Positions 1 through 7,914 of a stretch of DNA of 64,000 nucleotides are shown here, piece by piece (the stretch's first letter is position 1; every line of letters starts with the position of its first letter). Under the pieces are notes generated by a model. The model was not told where the DNA came from. It did no database searches and saw only the letters and a program-made list of their open reading frames with translations. A program made the position numbers and the translations under genes. The stretch spans positions 124,001 to 188,000 of the forward strand of contig NZ_JAUKWQ010000003.1 in NCBI RefSeq assembly GCF_030504645.1, read 5' to 3'. The DNA is from Rhizobium oryzicola. GTDB lineage: Bacteria; Pseudomonadota; Alphaproteobacteria; Rhizobiales; Rhizobiaceae.

Positions 1-791
1 GTATGCGGCAGAAGCACCGCGTGGGTCTCCGCATGCGGCAGATCAAGGCTGCCACCCAGCGTGTGGCACAGCTTGTGATGCAGCGACATGCCGACATTAC
101 CCAGCACCGTGCCGCACAGCCATGAGCCGTAAAGCGCGGTTTCGCGAGCGTGGCTGTCTGTCGGCAATGCACGCAGAACCGGCAGAGCTTCGATCATGGC
201 GCGCAAACCTTCGCGTGCCATCAAGGTGCTGACGGGATTGCGATCCTGCGCATAAAGCCCTTCCGCGGCGTGCGCCATGGCATTCAAACCACTGGTGAGG
301 CTGATGCCAATAGGCAGGCTATAGGTCAGTTCAGGATCGTAAATGACAACCTCGGGCAGGATTTCCGGCCCGCGCAGTGTCGTCTTGAGACCATTTTCCG
401 TTTGCCCGAGGATCGGCGTGACCTCGGACCCTGCATAGGTTGTTGGAAGGACGATCTGCGGTGCCCCCGTGCGTAACGCGATGGCCTTGCCCAGTCCGGT
501 CGTCGATCCGCCACCTAGCGAAACGACACAATCTGCCTTCGTCTGGCGATAGCAGTCGACCGCATGCTCCGTGACCTCAACAGGTGTGTGCATCACCGCA
601 CCAGCAAAGATACCAACGGCAAGATCACCAAGTTGCGCAGAGAGTGTCTTGGCTTCAGCCTCCTGCTGCGGTGTTGCCAAAACGAGCGCCTGCGAGAGAC
701 CCAGACGGCGGATTTCATCCGCTGTCTGAGCAATCTTCCCCGCACCGAATACGATGCGGGAGGCAAGGGTCGTGCAGACGAAAGCATCCAT
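1..791 (-). CDS. graC: Maleylacetate reductase GraC (C-terminus beyond window)
   Basis: NAD(P)H-dependent reduction of maleylacetate to 3-oxoadipate, the last specific step of gamma-resorcylate/hydroxyquinol breakdown; cytoplasmic. 263 codons are visible from an ATG at 791; the family is about 350 residues, so the C-terminal quarter is off the edge. Seen: an iron-alcohol-dehydrogenase-type nucleotide motif SLGGGSTTGLGKAIA at residues 91-105, PTTYAGSEVTPILG at 116-129, and HHKLCHTLGG plus LPHAETHAVLLPH at 238-263, which are hallmarks of maleylacetate reductases. It starts two bases after the stop of graF, so the two are translationally coupled. Symbol assigned by motif and by synteny with the known graRDAFCBEK cluster; graB would be expected just outside the window. 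Confidence 0.93.
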   Translation of the reverse strand, partial: MDAFVCTTLASRIVFGAGKIAQTADEIRRLGLSQALVLATPQQEAEAKTLSAQLGDLAVGIFAGAVMHTPVEVTEHAVDCYRQTKADCVVSLGGGSTTGLGKAIALRTGAPQIVLPTTYAGSEVTPILGQTENGLKTTLRGPEILPEVVIYDPELTYSLPIGISLTSGLNAMAHAAEGLYAQDRNPVSTLMAREGLRAMIEALPVLRALPTDSHARETALYGSWLCGTVLGNVGMSLHHKLCHTLGGSLDLPHAETHAVLLPH

Positions 792-793
792 GG

Positions 794-1777
794 TCATTGC
801 CCGTCGAGCTTGAACAGCCGCCTGGCATTGGTGCGGCCGATCTTGAGACGATCGGCCTCGGCAATGGTGGTCACATCGAACCAGTCCGCCGCGTGATCGA
901 TGTTTTCGAATGGCCAGTCGGTGGAGAAGAGAATGCGGTCTGCACCGATTTCCAGAATGGCATCGATCAGTGTTTGGGTACGGAAGTTGCCGGAGGTGGT
1001 GATGTGGAAGTTCTCGTTAAAGTAATCCACGAAACGACGCTTGGCGGGATAGCGTGGCGGCACCTTCACCCAGGCGTTGCGATGGTCGATACGCCACATC
1101 ATGTAGGGCAGCCCTTCTCCCATATGCCCCAGAATGATGTTAAGGCGTGGATGTTCGTCGAACAGGCCGGATGCCATGAGGCGCAGCGCATGAACCGCCG
1201 TTTCCTGCGCAAAAGCCCAGGTGGGGCCGAGCAGCCAGGGATGGCCGTCATAGATGCGCGCGTCCTGCGGCAACGGATTGCGCGGGTGCAGATAGAAAGG
1301 CACGTCGAGTTTCGCGACCTCGCCCCAGAAGGAACGATATTGCGGGAGGTCGTAATAGAGCGGCGTCTGGCCATCGCCATCCTGGCTGAAGCCGTTGACC
1401 AGGGCACCGACGAAGCCGAGGTCCTTTACGCAGCGGTTCAACTCCTCGGCAGCCGCGTCTGGATCCTGTAGTGGCAGTGCGGCAAAGGCGAGGAAACGAT
1501 CTGGGCGCTTGGCGCATTCTTCTGCCAGAACGTCGTTGGCCCGCTTTGCGATTTCGATGGCGCGTTTGCGATCGGGAATGGCCTGTACAGCTGGCGCATT
1601 GAGCGACAGGATCATGGTTTCGATACCGTGCGCATCCATGAGCTTAAGACGTGTGTCTTGAATATCGAGCAGTCGGTGCGACAGTTCCGTCCAGTAGTCG
1701 CCGGGCACGAAGCCGGCAGAATCCTGCAATGTTTCGGGAATTGCGAAATGCTCTTCGAGAGCGACTTTGCCTTGCAT
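794..1777 (-). CDS. graF: Gamma-resorcylate (2,6-dihydroxybenzoate) decarboxylase
   Basis: Amidohydrolase-superfamily non-oxidative decarboxylase converting 2,6-dihydroxybenzoate to resorcinol, reversibly. 327 residues, the full length known for this enzyme. Seen: E8 and H10 in the N-terminal ALEEHF motif, H164 in FYLHPRNP and D287 in FSTDWPF, at the same positions as the zinc ligands recalled for the Rhizobium enzyme; the whole sequence reads as a near match to that protein. No signal peptide; cytoplasmic. It lies between the hydroxylase oxygenase graA (33-base gap) and graC (2-base gap) in one operon. Also known as tsdA in the resorcylate literature. Confidence 0.96.
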   Translation of the reverse strand: MQGKVALEEHFAIPETLQDSAGFVPGDYWTELSHRLLDIQDTRLKLMDAHGIETMILSLNAPAVQAIPDRKRAIEIAKRANDVLAEECAKRPDRFLAFAALPLQDPDAAAEELNRCVKDLGFVGALVNGFSQDGDGQTPLYYDLPQYRSFWGEVAKLDVPFYLHPRNPLPQDARIYDGHPWLLGPTWAFAQETAVHALRLMASGLFDEHPRLNIILGHMGEGLPYMMWRIDHRNAWVKVPPRYPAKRRFVDYFNENFHITTSGNFRTQTLIDAILEIGADRILFSTDWPFENIDHAADWFDVTTIAEADRLKIGRTNARRLFKLDGQ

Positions 1778-1809
1778 TGTCGTTTGCTTTCTGTGTCTGA
1801 AGAAAATGG

Positions 1810-3039
1810 TCAGTACTGACCCTTGGGCTCGAGCCCCAGCAGGCTCTGGCCGATCATTGTGCCGACAGCATCCCAGTTCATGCTGATGTGACGGCCAACC
1901 GCATTGGCATCGCGCCAGGCCCGCTGAACAGGATTGGCAAGGTCCAGGCCAACACCACCGGTCGAGTCATTGAGCGCTTGCACTGCGCGTAGCGCCAAAG
2001 ATACCGCAAAGGACTGGCCGCGACGGCTGAGCAGCCGATCTTCGACGCGGAACTCGGTCCTACCCTCGACCCGGGCCTGAGCGAGAGCTTGTGCACGCGC
2101 GACATCTCGGAGCAGAATTTCGCGTCCGGCATCGACGCTCGCTGCCGCTTCCGCAACGCGCAACTGGATCGTCGGAAATTCGGCCATCCGGTTGTTGCCG
2201 CCTGCTACTGCGCCGCGCGTAACCCGTCCACCGACGTGCTCGATGTAGGAGGAAAGCGCTCCCTCGGCCGCCCCGACGCCGGCAGCGGCCAGACAAGAGG
2301 GAATTCCAGTCAGCAAAGGCATGTTGAACAACCCTTGATCGGCATAAAGCCGCCCGCCCGCTGTCTTTCCACTTGTGGCATCCGGGAAGGTCAGGATGCG
2401 GTGTTCGGGTACGAAGACTTGGTCAAGCACAAGGGTCTTCGAACCCGTCCCGGCCAGTCCAACCACATGCCACGTATCCTTGATCGAGTAAGCGCTCGCG
2501 GGAACCAGGAGGAATGCGGGCGTCGGCTTTCCTTCTCCCGTCGCAGGAAGAATGGCTGCGCAGAGCGCCCATTGCGCATTCTCGCAACCGGAAGCGAAAG
2601 CCCAATCGCCGGTCAGTCGATAGCCACCGGGCACCGCTTCGGCCATACGGACAGGAGCATAGGAGCCGCAGATAAGAGCATCAGGGTTTTCGTTCCAGAC
2701 ATCCACCTGAGCCTGATGCGGAAACATGGCGAGCAGCCATTGATGCGCTGATAGCAGACCCGCAACCCAACCCGTGGAAGCACAGGCGGCTGCGACCTCG
2801 ATGTTGGCCTCGACGAGTTCGGCAAAATCGCCAGCCATGCCGCCGAAGGCCCTCGGCTTTACGATGTCGAAGTATCCAATGGCGCGAAGGGCATCGATAT
2901 GCTCTGCGGGAACGCGACGCGTTTCCTCTGTGTGACGGGCATTGGCGCGAAATCGCTCGACAAGGGATGCGACCCGCTCAGGAAGGCGGGCATGGGTTCT
3001 TAGTTGCGCCGGCTGCGGCGCATGGCTCATATCGTTCAT
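1810..3039 (-). CDS. graA: Resorcinol 4-hydroxylase, oxygenase component
   Basis: Flavin-dependent monooxygenase of the acyl-CoA-dehydrogenase fold (group D two-component type) that hydroxylates resorcinol to hydroxyquinol using reduced flavin from GraD. 409 residues, typical for the family. Seen: an N-terminal helical region with LVERFRANARHTEETRRVP, a central beta region with TGDWAFASGCENAQWALCAA (residues about 140-160) and the C-terminal four-helix region ending in MNWDAVGTMIGQSLLGLEP, characteristic of the HsaA/GraA group. Sits 19 bases downstream of graD and 32 bases upstream of graF. An alternative reading as a plain acyl-CoA dehydrogenase is unlikely given the flavin reductase next door. 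Confidence 0.92.
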   Translation of the reverse strand: MNDMSHAPQPAQLRTHARLPERVASLVERFRANARHTEETRRVPAEHIDALRAIGYFDIVKPRAFGGMAGDFAELVEANIEVAAACASTGWVAGLLSAHQWLLAMFPHQAQVDVWNENPDALICGSYAPVRMAEAVPGGYRLTGDWAFASGCENAQWALCAAILPATGEGKPTPAFLLVPASAYSIKDTWHVVGLAGTGSKTLVLDQVFVPEHRILTFPDATSGKTAGGRLYADQGLFNMPLLTGIPSCLAAAGVGAAEGALSSYIEHVGGRVTRGAVAGGNNRMAEFPTIQLRVAEAAASVDAGREILLRDVARAQALAQARVEGRTEFRVEDRLLSRRGQSFAVSLALRAVQALNDSTGGVGLDLANPVQRAWRDANAVGRHISMNWDAVGTMIGQSLLGLEPKGQY

Positions 3040-3058
3040 CTTTTCCTCCCGGGACGTT

Positions 3059-3598
3059 TCAGGCGGTCAAAACCGCAGGGCTCGATGCGCAATACTGTGC
3101 ATTTTCGTAGAGAAGCGGCCGTGTTGATTCCTGCACTTCCGCAGAAATGACCTGACCAATAAAGACCGTGTGTGTGCCGTAGGGCATGGCGGCAACCCGA
3201 CGGCAGGCGATAGCGGCATGTGCGTTGGGCAAATAGAGAACGCCATTTTCATGCCTCCTCCAATTGCAGCCTGCAAAACGCTCCTCAGGGGCGACCTTGC
3301 CGCTGAATGCATCCGAAATGGCAACCTGATCCTGCGTCAGGACATTGACGACGAAATCCGGGCGACCGAGCAAAAGCTCGTGCAAAAGCGACCGATTGTT
3401 GAGGCAGACGAGCAGTGATGGCGGATCCATCGAAACTGATGTGACCGCAGTCACCGTCATTCCGTGATCGCGCCCGTCGCCGGCGCCACAGGACGTTATG
3501 ACCGTCACCGTGGCAGGGAATCGCCGCATTGTCGTACGAAAGCTTTGCCCCACGCCTGCGGGCGTGGAGGCGTTAACCTCAATGGCTGTGGCTGTCAT
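3059..3598 (-). CDS. graD: Resorcinol hydroxylase, flavin reductase component
   Basis: Flavin reductase of the FMN-binding split-barrel (HpaC/RutF-like) family supplying reduced flavin to GraA. 179 residues from the ATG at 3598. The frame extends upstream to 3652, but a strong GGGAGG ribosome site sits just before 3598, and family members begin near this point. Seen: FRTTMRRFPATVTVIT, then HGMTVTAVTSVSMDPPSLLVCLNNRS, the flavin-binding signature, and RVAAMPYGTHTVFIGQV near the C-terminus. First gene of the graD-A-F-C transcript, divergent from graR across a 189-base control region. Confidence 0.92.
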   Translation of the reverse strand: MTATAIEVNASTPAGVGQSFRTTMRRFPATVTVITSCGAGDGRDHGMTVTAVTSVSMDPPSLLVCLNNRSLLHELLLGRPDFVVNVLTQDQVAISDAFSGKVAPEERFAGCNWRRHENGVLYLPNAHAAIACRRVAAMPYGTHTVFIGQVISAEVQESTRPLLYENAQYCASSPAVLTA

Positions 3599-3696
3599 GA
3601 GATCCTCCCAAATCCTGAAATTGATATTTGTTGCTTCCACAATGGTTGTCAATGCAAATGTTTCCTATGCAATGAAATAGTCCTCCTGTCCGCAAA

Positions 3697-3712
3697 TGTT
3701 GCTGGAGCAACA
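3697..3712. promoter_or_regulatory. Candidate GraR operator (palindrome)
   Basis: A perfect inverted repeat, TGTTGCT-GG-AGCAACA, lies in the divergent graD/graR control region, 99 bases upstream of the graD start. A related half site (TTGTTGC) occurs closer to graD near 3629. MarR proteins bind such 16-20-bp palindromes; the assignment to GraR is inference. Confidence 0.55.
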
Positions 3713-3787
3713 ATTGAAAACGAACCAGTCAGCCGCTACAGCCGTAAGGCTCATGAGATTGCCTGCCATGTGACGAGGAGTTGCGTC

Positions 3788-4219
3788 GTGCCCTATCAGT
3801 TCACCGACTCGGTGCCCTACCTGCTCAACTGGGTGGGCGTGCGGCTCGGGGAGCGTTTCTCGCTCCGCCTTGCCTCGTACGACATAACACTTCCCATGTA
3901 CCGCGTCCTTGCGACCTTGCGACAGCATGAAAGCAAGATGCTGACGGAACTGTCCGAGATGGTGTCAGTCGAAATCTCCACACTGTCACGTCTGGTCGGT
4001 GTTCTTGTACGACGAGACCTCGTCACGAGAGTACGACCGGAAGACAATGCTCGCATTGTCCAGATTGCTCTGACGGAAAAGGGCGCGGAACTGGCCGACG
4101 AACTTATGCCGATCGCTGCCATGTTCGAGAAGACCGCCATAGAAGGGTTGAAGCCCGAGGAAATCAAAATGTTCAAGACGTTTCTGCGCCATATCGGGCG
4201 CAATATTGGAAGCTTGTAA
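3788..4219 (+). CDS. graR: MarR-family transcriptional regulator GraR
   Basis: MarR winged-helix regulator, 143 residues from a GTG at 3788 that follows an ACGAGGAG ribosome site; the frame stays open back to 3464, but only this start gives the normal MarR length. Seen: LPMYRVLATLRQHESKMLTELSEMV then EISTLSRLVGVLVRRDLVTRV (recognition helix), and the wing around RPEDNARIVQIALTEKG. Located exactly where graR is expected, divergent from graD. It probably represses the gra operon until resorcinol or gamma-resorcylate is present; that ligand is inferred from the cluster. Confidence 0.9.
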   Translation: MPYQFTDSVPYLLNWVGVRLGERFSLRLASYDITLPMYRVLATLRQHESKMLTELSEMVSVEISTLSRLVGVLVRRDLVTRVRPEDNARIVQIALTEKGAELADELMPIAAMFEKTAIEGLKPEEIKMFKTFLRHIGRNIGSL

Positions 4220-4308
4220 TCGGTGACGCGCTGAAGAGCGTTGGTGCACGGATCCTTCATCTGCGGTGGCGTAGTTGGCTGGGCCAGAAACAGCGCGACT
4301 GACTTAAC

Positions 4309-4632
4309 GTGCCTTTCAAGTACAACGCTTGCCGCCGTCATCGTACCGGCAAGAGGAAGTTCAAAGTGACGAGCTGGGCAGAATACGAAGTAGGCCTTCG
4401 TCGGCGTGGCAGCCTGACCCTATGGATGACGCCGGAGGCGCTATCGTCATGGCCAGCGCCGAAGCGGACGGCGCGCGGTGGACACCCGCGCTACTCCGAT
4501 CTGGTGATCGCAACTGCCCTGACGTTTGGGCCTGTGTTCGGTCTTCGACTGCGTCAGACGGAGGGCTCTTTGACCTACTTGCTGAAGCTGATTGGGCGTG
4601 ATCTCGCCGCTCCCGACAGCGCAATCCTGAGT
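4309..4632 (+). pseudogene. IS5-family transposase, N-terminal half only
   Basis: The first 108 residues read as an IS5-type transposase N-terminus: MPFKYNACRRHR, TSWAEYEVGLRRRGSLTLW and VFGLRLRQTEG are family landmarks. Homology stops abruptly at about residue 108, before any DDE residue, and the same frame runs directly into a different relic (next entry). Inactive. A C-terminal IS5 piece occurs at 16377-16589 in the opposite direction; whether both derive from one element cannot be told by eye. Confidence 0.8.
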
Positions 4633-4674
4633 TGTATTGCAAATAAACCAAGAGCGCCGAACAGGCGCCCAGAT

Positions 4675-5029
4675 AGGGGCATCCCTCGGGAAAGTCCAGA
4701 ATATACCGAGCGCAAGGAGGCTGGCCGGGCGCTGATGAAGGAGATACTTGCGCTTCTACAATAGCAGCAAGAAGGCGAGGTGCATCTGGGAACGATCGGC
4801 GGCTTCGACCTCGCCTTCACGGTAACTACGCTTGGCGGCTTCTACGAGGAACAGCGCCAGTATCGCCGGCGGCTCGAAGACGCCGAGCGGCGATTGGTTT
4901 CCTAGCGTCCCGAGACGGGGGCGCTTTCGCGTTCGCAGACGACCTCCAGGAAAAGCAGCTGAGGCTGCGGGTAATCGAGGCTCAACTGCCGGCAGATCTA
5001 GACGATGCGACCGTCGCGGCAGCTGCATA
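4675..5029 (+). pseudogene. Relic of a large plasmid methylase/helicase gene (3' end)
   Basis: Reading across two in-frame stops (about 4762 and 4903) and one frameshift gives a continuous peptide containing ERKEAGRALMKEIL, EGEVHLGTIGGFDLAFTV, YEEQRQYRRRLEDAERRL and AFADDLQEKQLRLRVIEAQ. From memory this resembles the C-terminus of the very long DNA methylase/helicase-like proteins common on rhizobial and Agrobacterium plasmids. Only the last hundred or so residues remain and the gene is dead. It suggests recombination with a large plasmid. The family identification is by recall; the degeneration is seen directly. Confidence 0.6.
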
Positions 5030-5166
5030 GCTGCGTTGCGCAGTAAATGTTTTCCAGTTGATCAAAATTCAGACATAACGCCTCCAGCTGATGCACATGG
5101 CGGTCACCTCCCAGTTCCGTCGCAGCAGCTGTTCCCCTCTGGAGATTTTAGATCTCCACACTTCAT

Positions 5167-5198
5167 GGGCCGCGGCTTTTGCCGGCGGCCCTTTTTTT
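5167..5198 (+). terminator. Rho-independent terminator
   Basis: GGGCCGCGGC-TTTT-GCCGGCGGCCC forms a ten-pair GC-rich stem with one bulged G and a four-base loop, followed by seven T. Oriented on +, downstream of the methylase relic. It lies just beyond the 3' end of the opposite-strand NmrA remnant. Confidence 0.75.
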
Positions 5199-5224
5199 GT
5201 TCTTCGTCGAGATCTAACCCGGCA

Positions 5225-5938
5225 TTATCTTTGCGAGCTCCAAGTCAGGAAGGTCTCCGGTTTGGGGGCCTCTGTCCGCGCCTTCTCGATCAGCGGTATG
5301 AGGGTGTCGTTGACGAAGTCTTCCATTGTCGTGGGCAGCGCAGGCCGATCATCGCGGAACTTGACCCGCCCATCGTTCAGAGCTGCCGTGGTGTTCTTGT
5401 CATAGACCCACCGATCTAACGTCCCAAACCTCTCCCTGAATACCCTCTCGACCTCGCGATTGGTCGGATCGACGAAGCGATAGTCCACCTCTCGGCCGAG
5501 CGCCCGGCCGACGATCGCGGCGATTTCTGCCATCGTGTAATCGATGCCCAGCTGCTTGACCGACCGATGCTGGTCAGTCGGCGCGTCGAACTCCTTCGCT
5601 GCGAAATCGGAGAGGTCTGGAATAGAAACCCAAGGCGCTTTGACATCGGGGGCAAGTGTAAAGCCGATCCTGTCGTGCTGCGCGGTCGCATCCGCCCACC
5701 TGGACAGGTCCTCCATGAACCAGCCGCCCTGAAGATGCACCAGATTGATGTCGTGTAACCGGTTGAGGATCTGATTGAGGATATGGAAGCCTTGGAAATG
5801 ACCAGTGTTTCCGCTGACCTCCGACCCCATTGCGGTCAGGCTAACGGCAAATTTCACCGGGGAATCCCGAAGTGCGTCGAAGAAGCGAAGCGCTACCGCA
5901 GGATAGTGCCCATGAAAGTCCTCCGCCGGTGATGTCAC
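5225..5938 (-). pseudogene. NmrA/SDR-like NAD(P)-binding protein, 5' end lost to an IS
   Basis: Open for 237 residues with an NmrA-like C-terminal part: FAVSLTAMGSEVSGNTGHFQGFHILNQIL, NLVHLQGGWFMEDL, and TMAEIAAIVGRALGREVDYRFVDP. The N-terminal Rossmann strand with GxxGxxG is absent. The apparent ATG at 5938 lies inside the terminal inverted repeat of the adjacent IS6-type element, so the original 5' portion was displaced by the insertion. Related intact proteins are about 290-300 residues. Probably non-functional. Confidence 0.75.
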
Positions 5939-6720
5939 GTTGTTCGGGAGAGGTCAGGCGAAGGGTTTGCGGCTAAAATCAAGCAACCGCGTCGGTCGCA
6001 GCCTTCCACTGCACCATTGCGCGGATACGATGGAGGTGAGTGGCAAGGGCGGAGTGCTTGTGGTGTGGCGGGACGAAGTGATTTCTGATTGCTGAAAAGA
6101 CCGAAATGAAACGTTGCAATCCGCCGGCCGATGGAAAGCCTAGCATCACCCGCTCTCGCTTTCGCAGAGATAGATGTGACTCTTCCGAGCGATTGTTCAG
6201 TCCTTTGCGCGACCGATGTTCAACGGTAGGCATCACGTCGCGCTTTGCCGCTCGTTCTAAGCGCGGCTTGTCGGCGATAATCCGCTTCGGCGCGAGGCTT
6301 GCTTATTCAGCAGCCGGACCAGTACTCGCTTGGCAGCCTTTGTATTGCTACGCGCCTCAAGGATTTCGTAGTCTTGGTCGACCGCTCGCCAAAGCCAGTG
6401 CTTCCGGTCGCCAATGGTGATCACCACCTCGTCCAGATGTCAGATATCCTTTCGCGACGGACGTTTTCTGCGTAGTTGCATGACATAGGCTGCACCGAAT
6501 TTGTGGCCCCAGCGCCAAATCGTTTCATAGGAGACGACGATGTCGCGCTCCAACAGCATCTCCTCGACCAACCGCCAGCTAAGGGGAAACCGGAAATAAA
6601 GCCACACGGCATGGGCGATGATCTGCGGTGGAAAACGGTGGTTCTTGTAACTGATCGTCGAGGTGTTCATCGCGCCTGATTAGCCTGCAACAGCTAAGCC
6701 ACCAACAACGTGACATCACC
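5928..6720 (-). mobile_element. IS6-family element, defective
   Basis: A 793-bp element bounded by 17-base inverted repeats, GGTGATGTCACGTTGTT at 5928-5944 and its complement at 6704-6720. Length and transposase match the IS6/IS26 family. No 8-bp target duplication is visible in the flanks, so one side has probably been rearranged. It truncates the NmrA-like gene on its left. The transposase is inactivated (next entry). Confidence 0.8.
5979..6670 (-). pseudogene. IS6-family transposase with nonsense codon and frameshift
   Basis: The N-terminal part (6440-6670) has NHRFPPQIIAHAVWLYFRFP and VSYETIWRWGHKFG, the zinc-ribbon/HTH region of IS6 transposases. A TGA replaces the usual tryptophan before HLDEVVITIGDRKHWLWRAV, so the DDE core is cut off. 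The middle appears shortened between VDQD and NTKAAKR. A one-base frameshift near 6300 separates the C-terminal part (MPTVEHRSRKGLNNRSEESH, 5979-6236). Three lesions make it clearly dead. Confidence 0.85.
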
Positions 6721-6764
6721 CATCCAAGCCATAGAGCTCCTGCACATGGCCGACCCTGCCCGGC

Positions 6765-7439
6765 TCAGAACTCGATCGCTCTTTCGCGTGCGTTCATGAT
6801 GTGCCGATCCATGGCATCCGCCGCCCGGTGCGGATCACGAGATCTGATGGCTTCGATAACGGCGAGATGGTCTGCAAAGGCGGCGGGAAGAACCCATTCC
6901 GAAAGGCTGATCTTGTCCAATTTGATCAGCCGCATGCGGATCGCATTGACCGCATAGGCCTGGATCAGCAGGTCGTTCTGCGTTGCCTTGATGAGCAGCG
7001 TGTGAAAGCCGTCATCGATCTTCTGGCCGGCATCGAAAACCTGCGCGGTTGGCCTTTCCTTGACCTCCTGCAGGATTGAGAGATGCAAGGCCTTCTGCTC
7101 ATCCAGGACCGTGTCGGGCAGTCGGCGGACAGCGCTCAGCACGGCTTCGCGCTCCAGCGCCATGCGCAGTTGAAAGGCCTGGCGGATCATCGGAAGATCG
7201 ATCTGCGTGATCTGAATGCCTCGCTGGGGCATGACGGTCAGCAATCTCTCGAATTGCAGGCGGGGCAGCAATTCGCGAAGCGCCCCGATCGAGAGGCCAA
7301 GAAGCGCAACCAATTCCCGTTGCGAGACGAACTGCCCCGGACGCAGGCGACCATCGAACAAGGCCTCACGAAAACGATCATACGCGACCTGCTTGACGGA
7401 TCTGAGTTCCGGATCATTGCCCGTTGTGCTGTCGCTCAT
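6765..7439 (-). CDS. GntR-family (FCD) transcriptional regulator
   Basis: 224 residues from the ATG at 7439; a longer TTG-started version (7499) is possible but would overlap a palindrome at 7491. Seen: GntR winged helix KQVAYDRFREALFDGRLRPGQFVSQRELVALLGLS-GALRELLPRL (residues about 15-60) and an all-helical FCD ligand domain with RMALEREAV, DDGFHTLLIKAT and ADHLAVIEAIRSRD. Divergent from the CUT1 sugar-importer/sialidase operon, so it most likely controls that operon in response to a sugar acid or sugar phosphate. The ligand cannot be read from sequence. Confidence 0.85.
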   Translation of the reverse strand: MSDSTTGNDPELRSVKQVAYDRFREALFDGRLRPGQFVSQRELVALLGLSIGALRELLPRLQFERLLTVMPQRGIQITQIDLPMIRQAFQLRMALEREAVLSAVRRLPDTVLDEQKALHLSILQEVKERPTAQVFDAGQKIDDGFHTLLIKATQNDLLIQAYAVNAIRMRLIKLDKISLSEWVLPAAFADHLAVIEAIRSRDPHRAADAMDRHIMNARERAIEF

Positions 7440-7914
7440 CTCATCCCCGTGCCATCCAGTCGAACGGTCGCCATGCCATGTCTTCCCCCGCTTGTACAAG
7501 TCGTCCCGACAAAGCTGGCCACTCGTTTCATCTGATCAATCAGTCATCCATTCATTGATATAGTCAACCTCGAAATCAGAAGTCAAACCGGACGCTGATC
7601 AGAAGACGGCGGACGGTGCCCGGGATTCGCGTCTCTTTCCTCACGCGGGTCAGCAACGCGCGAAGTGCGCCAATTTTCCGGGTCCCCATCTGTCATCACA
7701 TTGAAGTCTCAAGCGTTAGGCGACATACGCCACGCGAGGGTCAAGATAGTGTTCGCTTCGAAGCGATCTCTAAGTTAGCGAAAACTCATACAATCAGACC
7801 GTCGATGAATGATACAATAAGGGGTTTACAAGTGCCGGAATGGGAGTCAAATTCCCTTCGCTGCCTTGTCCACGTCACTACAGGCCGGCTTGACATTGCG
7901 CTTGGAGGGTCTTG
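7440..7914. promoter_or_regulatory. Divergent control region, GntR gene / sugar importer
   Basis: 475 bases without a gene. It holds a perfect palindrome CTTGTACAAG at 7491-7500 and an interrupted repeat TTGA-N5-TCAA at 7555-7567, both reasonable FCD-GntR operator candidates. The part from 7570 to 7900 shows no convincing open frame. GGAGGG at 7904-7909 is the ribosome site of the ATPase gene. Confidence 0.5.

Noticed and set aside
5928..5940. ATG at 5938 as a genuine start for the NmrA-like protein
   Set aside because: It lies in the IS terminal repeat and the Rossmann motif is missing, so the frame is a truncated remnant.
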